Position numbers and translations under genes: made by a program
Shown here: in pieces, positions 1 through 13,255 of the stretch
How the letters are laid out: the number at the start of each line of letters is the position of its first letter
How positions within the stretch are numbered: the stretch's first letter is position 1
Source of the DNA: Anarhynchus alexandrinus
Lineage: Eukaryota > Chordata > Aves > Charadriiformes > Charadriidae
Length of the DNA: 64,000 nucleotides
Assembly: GCA_008711295.1 (NCBI GenBank)
Contig: VUYV01000124.1
Coordinates: forward strand, 695,230-759,229
Direction of reading: 5' to 3'
The notes under the pieces: generated by a model
Seen by the model: only the letters and a program-made list of their open reading frames with translations
What the model was told of the DNA's origin: nothing
Database searches by the model: none

Positions 1-1375
1 TTTGTGAATATAGCAATACTTTTAGTTCCTGAAAAATAGAGGTCTCAATCTTGCTTTGCTCTGTAGGAAAGGGTGTCTATATATTATACGGAATGTAACT
101 GGAATCTGTAAATCTTGACATCTGGTTTATTCAGTCTGGGTGACATGATTTGCTTTGTCATTGTGTAAAAAGTACAGTATGTAAGTGTGCTTCACTGTTT
201 GAACTAGGATTTAATATACGCAAGCTCAGATTTGACTCTGTGACTTGGCTTTGTGTTTTGCTGTCTGTTGCTTGCACAATTCTCTGCTGTTTGGTAAAAT
301 GACATTCTGTCCCTCAAAAAATCTTAGCTGTTATTTTAATCTGATGTTAAAAACTGAGGCAATGCTTTTTATCGAATGTATTAAGAGCTTGAACTGGAAA
401 GATGTTAACTGTTTGAGATCTCATCTGCCATCTTTTTTTTTCTTCCCCATCTCAGTTTCAAATGCAAATATCTAGAAGTGCAAACCGATTGCTGACACTT
501 GTAATTGAACTAAATATGAGAGCAAGCTGGTCCAACTGTCTCACTCCAGTAGACATTTTTAAGGGTTTATAGCACTAAACCAAACCTCACGGACTGAAGC
601 TTTTATGTAGTTTTCGCTAGACATTTTACTAAAAAAAGATTGAAGTGTTGCTTATTTGCTCAATGCTCTCAATTTCCATAAACTTCAAGAAAAATGCAGA
701 TACCAGTGCTCCATCTTGGGGAGAAATGGTAACTAAATATAAAATTCTATTAATAAAACCACATTTGAAGTAGCCATTCAAGTAGTCTGGGCCAATCTTT
801 TTGTTAATTGTGTACTTGAGAAAATAAGACTTTTTGACCAGTAAAGCAGTAATTTTACTTAGGAGGGAAATTGGTAAAATATTACCAGTTCATTTAGGAG
901 CCCTGCAGTTTATTATTGACTTAAACAGCTTGTTCTATAAGGACTTGGTGCCAGTACTAAGAAATGGAGAAAATGAGCCTGATCAAAATACTTGTTGATC
1001 TTGTTCCTTGTGTCATGGACGACATCTCACAGGTTTGGGGTTGTAGTCCTAAAAAAGGAAACACAGAAAAAAGCCACAAAAGCAGTAAACATCCCATCTC
1101 TCCTAAACAGATGAACACAGTTTCCTTAGTGAACAGGCCTGGACTATATTCTGATAAATTCCAAATCTCTATATTGGAAGAAATAGCAAATAAATATTTT
1201 GTTCTGCTAAACCCATTTCAGGAAACATGTAACTTCAGAACAGAATGGATGTAACAAATGAAAGCTTTCACACAAGACCCCTGCATACAGACCTTAACAA
1301 ATATATTGTTCCTAGTTCCCTGCAGCTGCAGAAGTGGACATGCTCACCGGGATTTCTGAACTGGACAAGACCTGG
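1..1375 (+). other. Intronic sequence, 5' edge of window
   Basis: A/T-rich sequence without a supportable exon. Short open frames here (for example 964-1254) show no family resemblance and no splice framing. Read as part of the long NUMB intron before the first coding exon. Confidence 0.6.
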
Positions 1376-1921
1376 TGTCCTGGTTTCAGCTGGGATAGAG
1401 TTAATTTTCTTCCTAGTAGCTGCTATGTTTTGCATTTAGTGTGAGAATAATGTTGATAATACTTATTGTTTTAGTTGTTGCAAAGTAATGCTTATATTAA
1501 GTCAAGGACTTTTTCAGTTTCCCATGGAAACTGAGAGGGAGTGTAGACAGGACAAGCTGGCCAAAGGAATATTCCATACCATAGATGTCACGCTCAGTAT
1601 ATAAATGGGGGCTGGCTGGGGGCCAGGAATCTGATTGCTGCTCGGGATGGGATGGGCAATCGATCATCGGGTGGTGAGCAATTGTATTGCATTGCTGTTG
1701 GGTTTGGGTTGTTTTTTTTTTAGATTCTTTTACCATCGTTATTATTTTCTGTTCCATTACTGTTCTATTAAACTGTGTTTTTCTCAAGCCACAAGTTTTT
1801 TTTCTTTTTTCTTTTTTTTTTCCTTTTTCTCCCTCTCTTCCCTGTCCTACTGAGGGGGGCAGGGGGCGAGTGAATGCATGGCTGTGTGGTCCTAGTTGCT
1901 GGCTGGGGTTAAACCATGACA
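1376..1921 (+). mobile_element. Solo LTR of an avian endogenous retrovirus
   Basis: The 546-bp element begins TGTCCTGGTTTCAGC and ends AACCATGACA, with imperfect terminal inverted repeats (TGTCCTGG against TGTCATGG). Inside are a TATA box (TATATAAA, 1598-1605), an ATTAAA poly(A) signal (1767-1772) and a long T-rich tract, the order expected for U3-R-U5. It is flanked by CCTGG at 1371-1375 and CTTGG at 1922-1926, a likely 5-bp target duplication with one substitution; 5 bp would suit an ERVL-type element. No gag, pol or env lies beside it, so it is a solo LTR in the same orientation as NUMB. I recall this LTR family as abundant in neoavian genomes, but no library search was run. Confidence 0.85.
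1598..1605 (+). promoter_or_regulatory. TATA box of the solo LTR
   Basis: TATATAAA followed by a G-rich stretch within the LTR. It could start an intronic sense transcript near 1625-1635, though activity is unknown. Confidence 0.5.
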
Positions 1922-3264
1922 CTTGGTTAGAAAAGCCTCCATGTTCTTAGATAATATTTTTTTGGAAGCCAAAATAAGTAACTAGCAAAACTGTATTTAT
2001 TATCCTAATCTCCAAATTTGCACGCTTGTTACTGTTTTCCTGACAGGATGTTTTGGAGGACAGTGTGTCCCTCCCTTGAGGTCAAGGCAGGACAGGGAAT
2101 AGATCTTCATCCCTAAGAACTGAAGCCATTTTAAACAATGATGCACCTTTGATATGTGATTGTCTGCAGAGAAGAGGGGTATCAGCTACAACACTTCCTC
2201 ATATTGTTGTGTACTCAGAAACACGTCACTATGAAAGTCGCAAATCTTTACAAAGTCCACGTTGTAAACTGGAGTGTGTGCAAAGCTGTAATTTATGAAA
2301 GCTCGATTTCTTAGACCTTTGTACTAATCAGTTTAAAACTCTACCCTTGCTTTGTAGATATAGTTTAGCAGGTTGTTTTACTCCATGTGACACAGCTTTT
2401 TTAAATGTAGCAAGATAAATGTTGAGGGCGATTTTTTTTTTTTTGGTGTTTTTTGTTTGATGTCTGTGTCCCTCTGTCCCCGTTCCCCCCCCAGTCATGA
2501 CTATTAGTTTACATCCTTCACATCTATATAGACTGACTAGTAAACAACTTTATAGTAAAATTAGAGGGATGGATTAGTGGAGATTTTTCTGGTTTGTTTT
2601 TAAAGCTGTGGTTTCTGCTGGAAGTCTCCTTGTGAACTTTCTTCTGTGGAGCACCTCCCTTCTGTCCTTATGGGGCTGTGAGTTGGTGTTAGGTGAGCGC
2701 TGCTTCTGGATTACTTGGATTACTGCTCCTCATTATGTAGGTTTACCAATTTGAAGGAGTGTCACTAGTTTAATTTCAGTGGCACGGATGTAACATTTCA
2801 AGAACTACTTGATGCAAGGAATGCAGGAGGTATCGCACCAGCTAATGAAGATCGGGTTTGTTTGCTCACTGGGCTGTACACTAAATTCTGAACCAGCAGT
2901 TTAATGTATTTCCCCACGTGTAGCATTCTGCTTATGGGGGTGCTGGTCTTGAAAACCTGTCCTGAAAGTGTTCTTCAAAAAAGTGGCATCCCATTTTACT
3001 GGTGACTTATATAATAAGCTTTCAGATGAGTGCAAAGAAGCTGTCTTTGTAAATTATAATGAAATTATGAAAGGTTGTGTGTGTGTTGTGCTGTGGTGGT
3101 GTTGTTTTTTTTCCTTAGGATCTGAATGTAGATCTGATCTCTGATTACAACTAAAATTGCTGCCAGAAGATCTAATTGCAATGGTTTGATAACTGGTTAG
3201 CTCTTTTGGGAGGAGGGTTGGGAATGAGTATCAATTTTCATAAGGGGTTTGGTTTTTCATTTTT

Positions 3265-3281
3265 AAAAAAAAAAAAAAAAA
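3265..3281. repeat. Poly(A) run, 17 nt
   Basis: Simple A homopolymer in intronic sequence. No identifiable retroposon body next to it. Confidence 0.8.
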
Positions 3282-4522
3282 GAGTTGCTGTATTCAGGCA
3301 GTAGACTCTACTGACCAGAATGTACTTTGAAACAAAATCATTGTTGATAACAAAGCTGTAGGCTTGCTTCAAGGTAGAAGTTTTAAGTACTGATATTTGC
3401 TAGGAATTTAGGATTTAATTAAGAAGTGGCTGGCTTGCAGAGGAAGCCACATGCCAACTTAAGCGAAATATGTAGAATTCTAATAGAAAAATCATACAAT
3501 AATTAATAGCACCCAGCAATTTCATCAGGGATTATCATTATTTTGTAATTTTAAGTAAACTAGACATAAGTTTGGTGTGCTCATGGCAGCTGTAAAGCAA
3601 CTGTTTCCCTTTAAAGGATAGGAAAGGAAATCATGGGAAGCAGAGTGTGCAGGCTATTTGGATTGGATTTAATATTCACAACAGTGGTGTGTTGACTACT
3701 GTGATGAAAACCTTCTAATAGTACCTTCAGGGAGATGGGGAAGAGGGGATTATAGCTGTGACTTTCCTACTGAGAGTCTTTAATTTTGGTTTCTACAGAA
3801 ATGAAGAGGACAATTGTCCACTCCTGAGCCTTCCTGAATATAAATGTGATGTTGGCTTTCACTTACTGGACTGATACCATGGGTTATGGTGGTTTTTTGG
3901 GGATTTTTTTTTTTCCTCCCAGCTGAGAAGTGCTTTCTTTTCTCTGCTATTTTTAATGGAACGGAAAATGGAGATGAAAAGGCATGAATTCTCATTGAGG
4001 CCGGAGCTTGCAGAGAGGCGCTTTCGTCTGTGTCTCTTCTTTGCGTGGGTTGCTGAGGATTGAAATCGGTCGGGGCAGCGGGGCCATCCACCTGGGAAGC
4101 TGTGGCACAGCAGAAGGGCACAGAGGAGTGGTGTGGGGCTCTCTTAAGACCTTTGTCCTCTGTGTACAAAATACATACAGTGCTAGTCCAAGCTCTTCTT
4201 TAACCCATAATCCCGAGCATAGTAGTGATTTGGATTGATTTAATTCAGGAAGCATTTTTGTGTGTGGATGAAGGGAGTGCGATAAGACTGTGTAAGAGCC
4301 CAGCTTTATTCTGCATTGAAACTTTACAAGTTAAGCGAGCTGGAAGTCTGGCCCTAATTTACATTTTGCTATTAATATTAGGACTTGATTTTGTACTTTG
4401 GTTATCTGAAGTCTGGTGGAAATTTTTTATTTTTTGCTCATATTTGCTTATGGGATATTTCGCTATGAGTGAATTTGTTCAAAGCATAACACTCTGGTAT
4501 ATGTTTAAATAGTAATTGATGT

Positions 4523-4598
4523 TGGAGGTGGGTATTTCCTGATACTTAATGATGGTTTAGAAGAGTTAGTCATCATTGGCCAGGAAATACCAACTCCA
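4523..4598 (+). ncRNA. miRNA-like hairpin (candidate)
   Basis: The two arms, 4523-4541 and 4581-4598, pair almost completely: GGTATTTCCTG minus its first base-context against CAGGAAATACC gives 11 consecutive pairs, followed outward by one mismatch, two pairs, a one-base bulge and four pairs. An inner stem AATGATG/CATCATT (4548-4554 with 4571-4577) is separated by a 6/3 internal loop, leaving a 16-nt terminal loop. Size (76 nt) and shape fit a pre-miRNA, or a tiny inverted-repeat transposon remnant. I do not recognise the mature sequence, and expression is unknown. Confidence 0.35.
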
Positions 4599-6520
4599 GA
4601 TTAGATCGAGTTCAGTTATCTAAAAGATATTTCAGTGTGGTACGTTGTCAGAGACATTGTGTTCATAATAGCATCTTGTTTTGGTGTTTAATTATAGAAT
4701 AGGTAGTGGTTATGTGGGTTCTGTGTGCTATAAATGTGTCATCTTGGAGTCACTGCCTCTGCTGCCCCAGGTTTTGGGCACGCACACCACCCCCTCTTGG
4801 CAACCATGATAGCTGTCTATGTGCATTTTACAGTATACTTCAGTTTGGGATTAAAACTGCATCTTTTCAGGATGATCAGATTCCCTTCCACTTTCCGAAT
4901 GGGGGTGATGATTTTGTGAGTCCTTGGGAAGCATTTTTTTCCTCAAGGATTTAATAAATTGTTTTATTCCCCAGTGATGTTTACAGCAACCTATGTTCTT
5001 CAGTTTACAGATTGACTTGGTGTGTTAATGTACTTTTTCTGTGTCATTGACAGAATGTTAAAGCACTGATATTGGAGAAATGCGGTGTTTCCCTTCCCCC
5101 CTCCACAGCCTTTATACAAATTGGAGGAGGGGCTTGTTTTACTTATTATACTCTTTCCTGCCAGAGCAAAAAGCATTTTAGACCTTAGCTGGATTTTCAC
5201 AGAAGCTCATCAAACTTTTTGTCAAGGTGAATTACCAGTCTTTTGATAGGGCTAAGCAGATGCCATGATAAGCTTTAGATCACTATTTAAGAGATCTTGA
5301 GAGATAAAATACCAGTAAGGCTGAGTAATGTTTCCTTTTTAATCCCATTCGTCCTGCTTAGCTCAGTTTAGATAAAGATGTGCCTCCTCCTTCCAGGAAA
5401 GGGTGCAGATGTGATAAAGCCTTTTGTACCAGCCAGTAAACTGAACTGGTCAAATAAACTGGATGGGGAGTGTACAGTAGATGGTGCATAATGATCTTAA
5501 TAGCTTTGGTTATGTAAAAACAAAACAACCTCCAAATGGTTGATATTTTCCTATATGATGAGTATATCTTGTTACTGTATAGCTTGTGCATTTTTTTCTA
5601 TGCTATTTTTTCAATGTTGAGAACTCTCGCAAGGGCCTGAAATTCCAAATGTAATTTATCACCTCATGTAACGCTATTTGAAAGCGCTTTCTCAATTTTT
5701 TTTGTGTGTGGGTATAAATTCATGGTGATGTTACTCTTCTGTGGTTAGGTAGTTCGCATTTGGAACCTGTAAAATCCTTTTCCTAGATAAAAAAAAAAGG
5801 CATATGTTGGCAAAAATTCATTGTTCAGTGTTAAGATTGGACTCTGAGTCTTTATCTTAAAATAAGATTGAGGTATTGAATTCAAACCATCTTCAAAAGA
5901 TTAGATTTGATTCAGTTACAAGGCAAAATCACTTCTCCAGTTACAGCTATACTGTTCTGCTGAATTGGGGCTACTTAATGCCTTAATGTGAGAAGTAGTA
6001 ATCCAGAGAAGTGCTCTTATCAAATAATGGCAAATGCAACTGAAAAAGGATGGGATATTTTACAGAAAATATCTAGAAAAAGAGTGTGTATATTACTTTT
6101 TTTGTCACGCAACAGCGTGTTTAGTAAGGGTGGTGCATCTTAGTGGATGGCAGCAGTGTGTTACTTCTTACAGTAACAGAGCTGCTGTCTGGGACTCCTC
6201 GCTCTTCTGCTCTCCTTGGTGAAGCAGGCTCTTTGCAGCTGGGTGATCTCTAATTTACAGATGCATAATTAGTTCCCACTCTTCTAGGATATATGCATCT
6301 TATAACTTGATCTCTCTAAACTCAGTAACAGCTCGTACAGGGTTCATACAGTCATACAGGGTTCTACTCCTGTGCCTAGTACAAGCATTAGCTTGTACTT
6401 GGGATGATAGAATAAGTAAGTTTATTTAAGAAAACTGGACAAAAATGCAGAGGCTGGCATATACCAATATCAAACAACGTGGTAGTTATAACCAAATATT
6501 GTTTTTTGTTTTCTGGCACT

Positions 6521-6535
6521 AAAAAAAAAAAAAAA
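6521..6535. repeat. Poly(A) run, 15 nt
   Basis: Simple A homopolymer, intronic. Confidence 0.8.
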
Positions 6536-9500
6536 TTCTTTGTAAGTATTTGCAGACCCCTTTTCCAGAGGTACTTAGTCCAGATATTTGCTCCAGTCTT
6601 TACTGTCTAGGTAAACCATGTTGACTGAATATTTGTGGGCAGTTGAGGGGGGATAAAAACCACCGGTGACTTTTGTAATTCCAGGTTGAAGTGAGAAATT
6701 CTGGAAATGTCTTCCTGACTGTCTCAATCTCTCTTCTGCCTTTTGGCGTCTTTCCTTCTCAGGACAGGGGAATTTTTCCAGCTACAATCTTGTAAAAATG
6801 TATATTGGGACTTAACTGTGTAATTGTAGGCCTCTATTATATTAAGTAATAGTAAGCATTACGCTCCTTTGGAATAGGCTGAAACTTCCTGCTCTCTAGG
6901 CCTGTAACTGTCTTATGAGTGTATACCTAGAGATCCTTTCTTCTGCACAGTTATTTTTATAGGTGTGTGCTGAAGAGTAAAGTAGCTCTGTCAGTCACAT
7001 GACAAACCTGGACACCACGGGTGAAAGCAAGATTCACAAATAACACTTGATTCAATTTATAGAACTGAATGTACTACGTGGTTTTTATACACGAGAGCCG
7101 ATTTCAAATGTTTCGCTCTGGATGTTACCCTGCTCCTTGCCAGTTGTTTTTGCAAGCTTTCTTAGGTTATTGGGGAGCACAGCTGGAGGTGGCTAAGCCT
7201 TGCACATACCTTGAAGATGCAGAGAGAAATGAGGATCTCCTGTGGAAAGCAAGGAACCTGCGGTGGCCTGTCCCAGTGATGCAGTTGCTCAGGCTTTGCA
7301 GAAAAGGCGTGGTGTCACTGAAGGTCTGCTTAAGTTGTGGTACCCAAGAAGAGGACTGTTATTGCCTGCTAAAACCCACTGGTTTCCATTCTCTGTCATC
7401 AAAGGATGGACTTTATGGCCACATTAACTGCAGAACAAAAAAAAGGGGTTCAGTAGATTGTATTTTTAATTTTTTGTAGACAGTGTCAGTGCTGCTTCTG
7501 GTGGATTGTAATAAGTGGCAGTCACGGTAACTAGTCACTGTGCTAGTTTCTATAGCAGGATATAGCTACTGCTTCTAATGGAAATGTCCTAATGTATTAC
7601 AACTGTAGTAGTCTCTTCCAAAATATCTGCCTGAGAGTCAGGTGTCTCAGAACTGACGCAGGTGCTACCAGAACCTCTGCAAAACCAGAGAGCTGAAGAT
7701 GGCTTTGTTTTGTGTGCACTGCAGTGTCTTACAGATCTGAGTTAGGTACCTCGGACGTAGCCTTTATTTTGACCCAAGGCCATGTCCAGTTTGTTGAGGT
7801 TTCCCAGAAGTGCTTTGGTGTACCTGACCCAGAAGGAAGGCTGTCCAGGCCCTTCCTGTTGTGTGTCACGTCTGTGTACCTAACGTGGGGGGATGTGGGT
7901 GGTAAAGAGAACTTGCAGGGAGTGTCTCGGGGCAGTCTGTTCAACGAAGCCTGGGTCACAGCTGCATTCTCGTCTTACGCGCTCTCTCTTGCAGAGGTTT
8001 GCCTTTTCATGCTCTGAATTCTGGAGAACTGTATCACCTGGATTTATTTGTGTGTAGTGTAACTGGCCAAGTCTGTGTGGTTAGTAATCGGTGGACTTCT
8101 TAAAACAACACACCTTTTTTTTCAAATGGTAAGTTCCAGTTCTATGGAAACCAACAACTTAATTCTATAGATAAAAGTGAGCATTTCGTAGGAGGCTTTT
8201 CTTTTTAAACCCTGGGTGGACCAAATTAAAATTATTACAGGAGGTATTTGTTAGCACTTCTGATTGAATAAGGTACTACAACATACTCTCAGTCAGTTCT
8301 GCTTTCTTTAACTAGTTGAGTAATGTGTTTATTCCCTGAACTAAGCTTGTGAACTTCCCCTTCACTTCTTAAAAACTGAATACCACATCTTTAAGGTTTT
8401 GCGAGTTTTAAAATTTGAGAGATTCTATGAAAGATGGTAAATGAATTGCGCAGTATCCTCAGGAAGTTTATTTCTTTTTAAAATGTGCATCCTAATGTAG
8501 CTGAGAACATCATGTAGAAGTGCTTTTCAGGTTCTCTGAACTCATCTCTACCAAAACCTTTAAATTTATTGAGATCTTTAAATAACATTTCTATCTGTAC
8601 TCATGGTGGGAATCTTTAACCACTTATAATAGATTCAGAAAACTAGTTACTAGTTACTGATACATTGAACCGGTTTGAAACTTTGAAATGTATTAAATAA
8701 ACACTGGGGGTTTTTACATTGTATTTAGTAGATAAATTTGAGTGTTTCTCTCCTTTGAAGTTTTGAGCCTTGCTTGCATACTCAATAAGCTGATCCATAA
8801 TGCTATTAATATTCAGATTTCTGCTCAAAATCTATTTCTTCTGTGATGCCTGTCAATAATTAGCCCCCTTAAAAGCTAGATAAGGTGCTACTTGGCAAGA
8901 GCTGTGCTAGCAATGAAGTAATGTCTTTTTACTCATGTTTTAGTCCTTATTTCCTTACTTTTTTCTTCCTCGGACCTAGAACATAATGCATAGTCAGTAA
9001 TACTGACACACATTGCCTGCTCCCATAATCTCTGGGTAACTATATCTTCAAAAAGCACACTGTTTCTTTTCTTCCCTATTCCCAAAATAATTATATGAAG
9101 GACAATTAGAGCCAGAGGACTCGGTTCTGATTTTGCACTGGGGTGAGCATGCACTTTACATAATGTGCATCAACCCGGGATGCTTAGATTTTACAGAGGT
9201 GTTCAGTCATCTCTCTTGCTGGTGTATTGCAACTCCCTTGGTCCATTCCAGAGTCTCCCTTCAGAGAGAAGGGGAGCTCTGCCCAGAGCTTCACATGTTG
9301 CAGCTACTTTAATTTTGCCAACATAACCGTTTTTATGTCGGTAAAATATTATAATATTATTATCCAGCAGGAAGTATAGCCTCCTGCTCTGAACCTAAAG
9401 ACTATCCAATATTTTAGGAATGCTTTCTAACCTTCTTTCCAACATCAGGAAAATCAGTATGTCAAATATTCCTGTCCTGCACAATCCCCACCCTTCTTAC

Positions 9501-11280
9501 CCCTTTAGGAAAAAAAATTACAAGCTTGCTTTAGATGTCCTGACTCCTGTGAAATACAAGACTTTTTTTTTTTAAATCTATTCAGATTTTAATTGTTTCA
9601 TAAGTCCAGGGTGGCTTCCAGGAGAAGGCCTTAACAGTAACAAAACTTAGAAAAATCCTTCGAAGAAGGAAAGTCACTTAACTACAGAGAATATTTTGAA
9701 AAGTAAAAATATTCTTAGTAGAACAACATCCCCCCCCCAAGCAATTAAACAAACAAAAGGAGTAAAAAAAATTAAACTGGAAAAATTGGGGCAGATCATA
9801 TGTATGTTCATTTATGAATACAATCTTAAGCATGGACAGATTTTAGGTATGTTCTGTGAAGTTAATTTACCTGGTCATTCAAATATTTTTGGATCTTTTG
9901 CCTTATTAGGTAATAAGGAAGGACGGAATTGGCTTATCTGCTCAGCACTGGTGTCCAAGTCTTAACTCGTGCTGTTTGAAATACTGGAAGTTTTAAAGAC
10001 TAGTCTCAATTGTTCTGGAAATTACCACTAGTTCAGGAATGATAGAAGTTCATTTTAGTAAAACATGCACCCAGTCTGAGTGTGTTGTTGACTTAGTAAC
10101 CTATATTATGATTTTTCACTGCAGAAGCAGGATAGGAATGAGGCGGAGCAACTGCAAGTCTTACAGCCCCTCTCTGAGACAAAAAACGTGGAAATACCTC
10201 TTGCTGCAGAGTTGGGTTTGCAGTACAAAACTCAGACCTCCAGGGAGGCTGCTGATGCTCCTTGGCTGAGCCTAGCAGTATGTCAAGCACACTTGTGTGT
10301 TGCCTTCATCCTTATGTCTTGTGTTACAGGGCAGTCTGCTGCATTTAATGCATTTTTTCACACAAATTTTACTTGTTTTATCTAGAAAAGATTAATTCAG
10401 TAACAGGATCATATGCATCAGTATATAATATATGGGGGAATTTGTAGCCTAAACCCCTGATTTCTTCCACAGCCTTATGTTTTGATTGCTCTGTTTTTGT
10501 GAGACTTCAGAGTGCACAGGCTATATGCCTTAAAGTAGGCCACTTCCTAAATCTCCTCTTCTTCTTTAATTTTATATTGCTGAAACTTTACTCAGTGTGT
10601 AATTGGTGTTTGGGTCTCCTACATATGGCTCCAATCCCATCCTATATCTACAGAACTAGATGTTTATAGCAAACCCGCCTAAATGTGTTATTCCAGCAGT
10701 GAGAAACTAATCCAGTGCGCATTGTGATTCCTCCTGCGCCTACGTCAGTGACCAACTGTTGAGTTTTGGCATGCGTTGCATTCCTGGGTGTGGTTGTAGG
10801 ACAATCCAAGACGGCCTCGGTTATCTTGGCTTTGTTACAGCAGCCCGTCGCAGTGTAGAGGTTCATGTTGGAGGCTATGAAAAGTATTTCATTCCAGATT
10901 GTGAAGTTATTTTGTCACCGTCATCTTTAGTTCTTTTTTTTTATAAGATTTGAGGGAGGGAGAAGTTACATGAGTAAGAAGAAAGGCCTGGTGTGGTTCA
11001 CAAACTCAATACATTTTCAAAATATTTTGAGTCCTGGGAATTAAAATCTCTATAGTTGTGGTTGCTCTTCAGTTTTGGGGTTTAGAATCCTGGGTACGCT
11101 GAATTTCATCCTATTCTTTCTGCTATAGATTCAGGGTTTAAGGAGGTTTCATCTTGTAACACTGGTTAAGTCTACTTGCAGCCAGCATGACTGTAATGTT
11201 TAATCTTGAAGCTTCTAAAATGCAAGTGACCAAGACTGACCAAGACAGGACTCAGGTATGAGTTAAGGTTGAACACAGAA

Positions 11281-11327
11281 GGACTAAGCGTGGGAAAGAA
11301 AAAAGGACTGAGCATGGAAAACAAAAA
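11281..11327. repeat. Imperfect 24-bp tandem repeat
   Basis: Two diverged copies: GGACTAAGCGTGGGAAAG then GGACTGAGCATGGAAAAC, each followed by an A-run. A 10-bp GACCAAGAC(T/A) direct repeat lies just upstream near 11228-11247. Confidence 0.6.
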
Positions 11328-13255
11328 CCCGCAGTAGCTGTCAGACATGATGCATGGGCTGCAGTCCCTTCTTGTGACAAGGAACTCCCTACAGGCAACA
11401 TGAATATGAGTGTACTGGAAACTGTTGTCACTTAATAGTGTTGGCATCGCTCAAACTCAAGACTTGCAAAGGCTAAGAAAGTTCTGTTGGTTTGTATAGT
11501 CAGACACTGTGTACTTTATAGAAATGTTTCTATATAATCCCTGTATAAACAGTGCTGGAGGTCAACTTCCAGTCCTCATATTTCACAGTAGAGAAAGGTG
11601 GAAAAGGAGAACCTGATTTTTGCAAATGTGGCCTCTTTCCTTATAGAGTATTTTCTCATAGGCAGTGAGGGAATGATAGGAATATAAAACTCATTAAGAA
11701 CTCTGAACTTGTTCAAATACTTCAGCTCTCCTTAGCAGGGAAGATGGAGGGATTGAACTAGGCTGCCCGTGCAAATTCTTATGCTACTACTTTTGCAGCT
11801 TGATAAATTTCATTGAAGAAGCCTTATTTATGTAAAATATTGAGTGTAAATAACTGAAGAACATGTTATTTCATAGGTGATTGATCTCTTTGGGTAGTAT
11901 TTGTGAGTTTATCAACTTTGCCTAACCACTGGAAAAAATCAATTTGGCATAACTCTTAAATACGCTTAGTGTGAAATTTGAGGAAAGGTGGTTTGTGGCT
12001 TCCAACGATACTTTTTGAGGCATGTAATTCAAATGCCTGTAGACACTTGCATAATTTTACTGTCATGAGGCTAACTTGGACAGAGAAACATATGTAATAG
12101 CTACTTGGCTTTTTCTCCTAATTTGTATGACTTCTGCGATGCTGATGCTGCTTGTTCTGAATAGGAATCCAACTTCTCAAGTCTCGATGCTGGGAAAACT
12201 GTGATAAAATGCTTGTATTTAGAAGGGAAGGCTTTATATAAATGCTTTCGGCATCTCTTATCTACAGTGGTAATCTAGACTGCTGCAAATGTCAAAAGAA
12301 ACCTCTTATAGAGAGATGAGGAGTTCTGCAGTTCTTGTCTGAGAATCCTTTCCTTTTCCAGAAAATACTACTACTGGAGAAGACCACGGCTGTTAATAGT
12401 GGTAGCTGTCTGGTGCGATGTGTGCAGCTCCAGAAAGCTGTAGGTGAGATGCTGTTGTGTACATAATCTCAGGAAGTGAAGCTCGAGCTGGGAAGATACG
12501 GGACAAACCATAAGCAGAAGGATGGCACCGTAATAGAGATAAGTGGCATCTGACGGAGAATCAACCTTTGAAATGAAGTCTGTCCTTTAGGAAGTAATGT
12601 GAGGTATTTGCACCCAGCAAGTGCTAGAAAATGCATGCAGGGAGACCCTACCCATTCTAATGTAGACAACCTTTGTTTTGTTAGTGCTAGTTGATGTATG
12701 TTTGCGAGACACTATTTGCCATCAGTTAACCAGGGGTGAAGATTGCTAAAGCTGCTGGAGCAACGGTGCAGTTTGAGTGGACTTTCTAAGTTCAGCCATG
12801 TGCACTAATGTTTTCTGGCCAAGTGAAACATGTGGCTTTGGTAATTTCAAAGGGACATAAGATGATGCTTCGTCCCCCAGCAGTTGTGGTCGAGATCCAC
12901 TCTTGTGGAACTTGCCAGCAAGAAGGGATTATGCCAGCTTCTTAGGAGATCTGATTTTCATAGAGTGGAGCTTTCTGTCTCAGTTCAGTACCTATGTCAC
13001 CAACTCACTATTTGCATCCCCTGCTCATAAATTCCATTCCTATGAATGCAGTAAATAAGGTGAAGTTTAATATACGTAGAGGAACTGTGGGATAATTAAG
13101 GAACATATAATTGATTCCCTGTAAAGGAAGGTAGTGTTGTCTCCCAAACAGTTTTAATGACATTCTGAATGGTGGTACCCATATTATCAATGTCCTGTGT
13201 GCTGCCTGTTGTATAAGGGACAACTGTACCTTCTGTAAGGAATAGACTGTTGTGG

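Noticed and set aside
1497..1922. 141-codon - strand open frame
   Set aside because: Lies almost entirely inside the solo LTR on the opposite strand; low-complexity Lys/Glu section comes from the T-rich tract.
3780..4169. 129-codon - strand open frame
   Set aside because: No recognisable domain and no supporting splice or promoter signals.
7069..7479. 136-codon + strand open frame
   Set aside because: No domain or family resemblance, no splice context, and length within what an intron of this size can give by chance.
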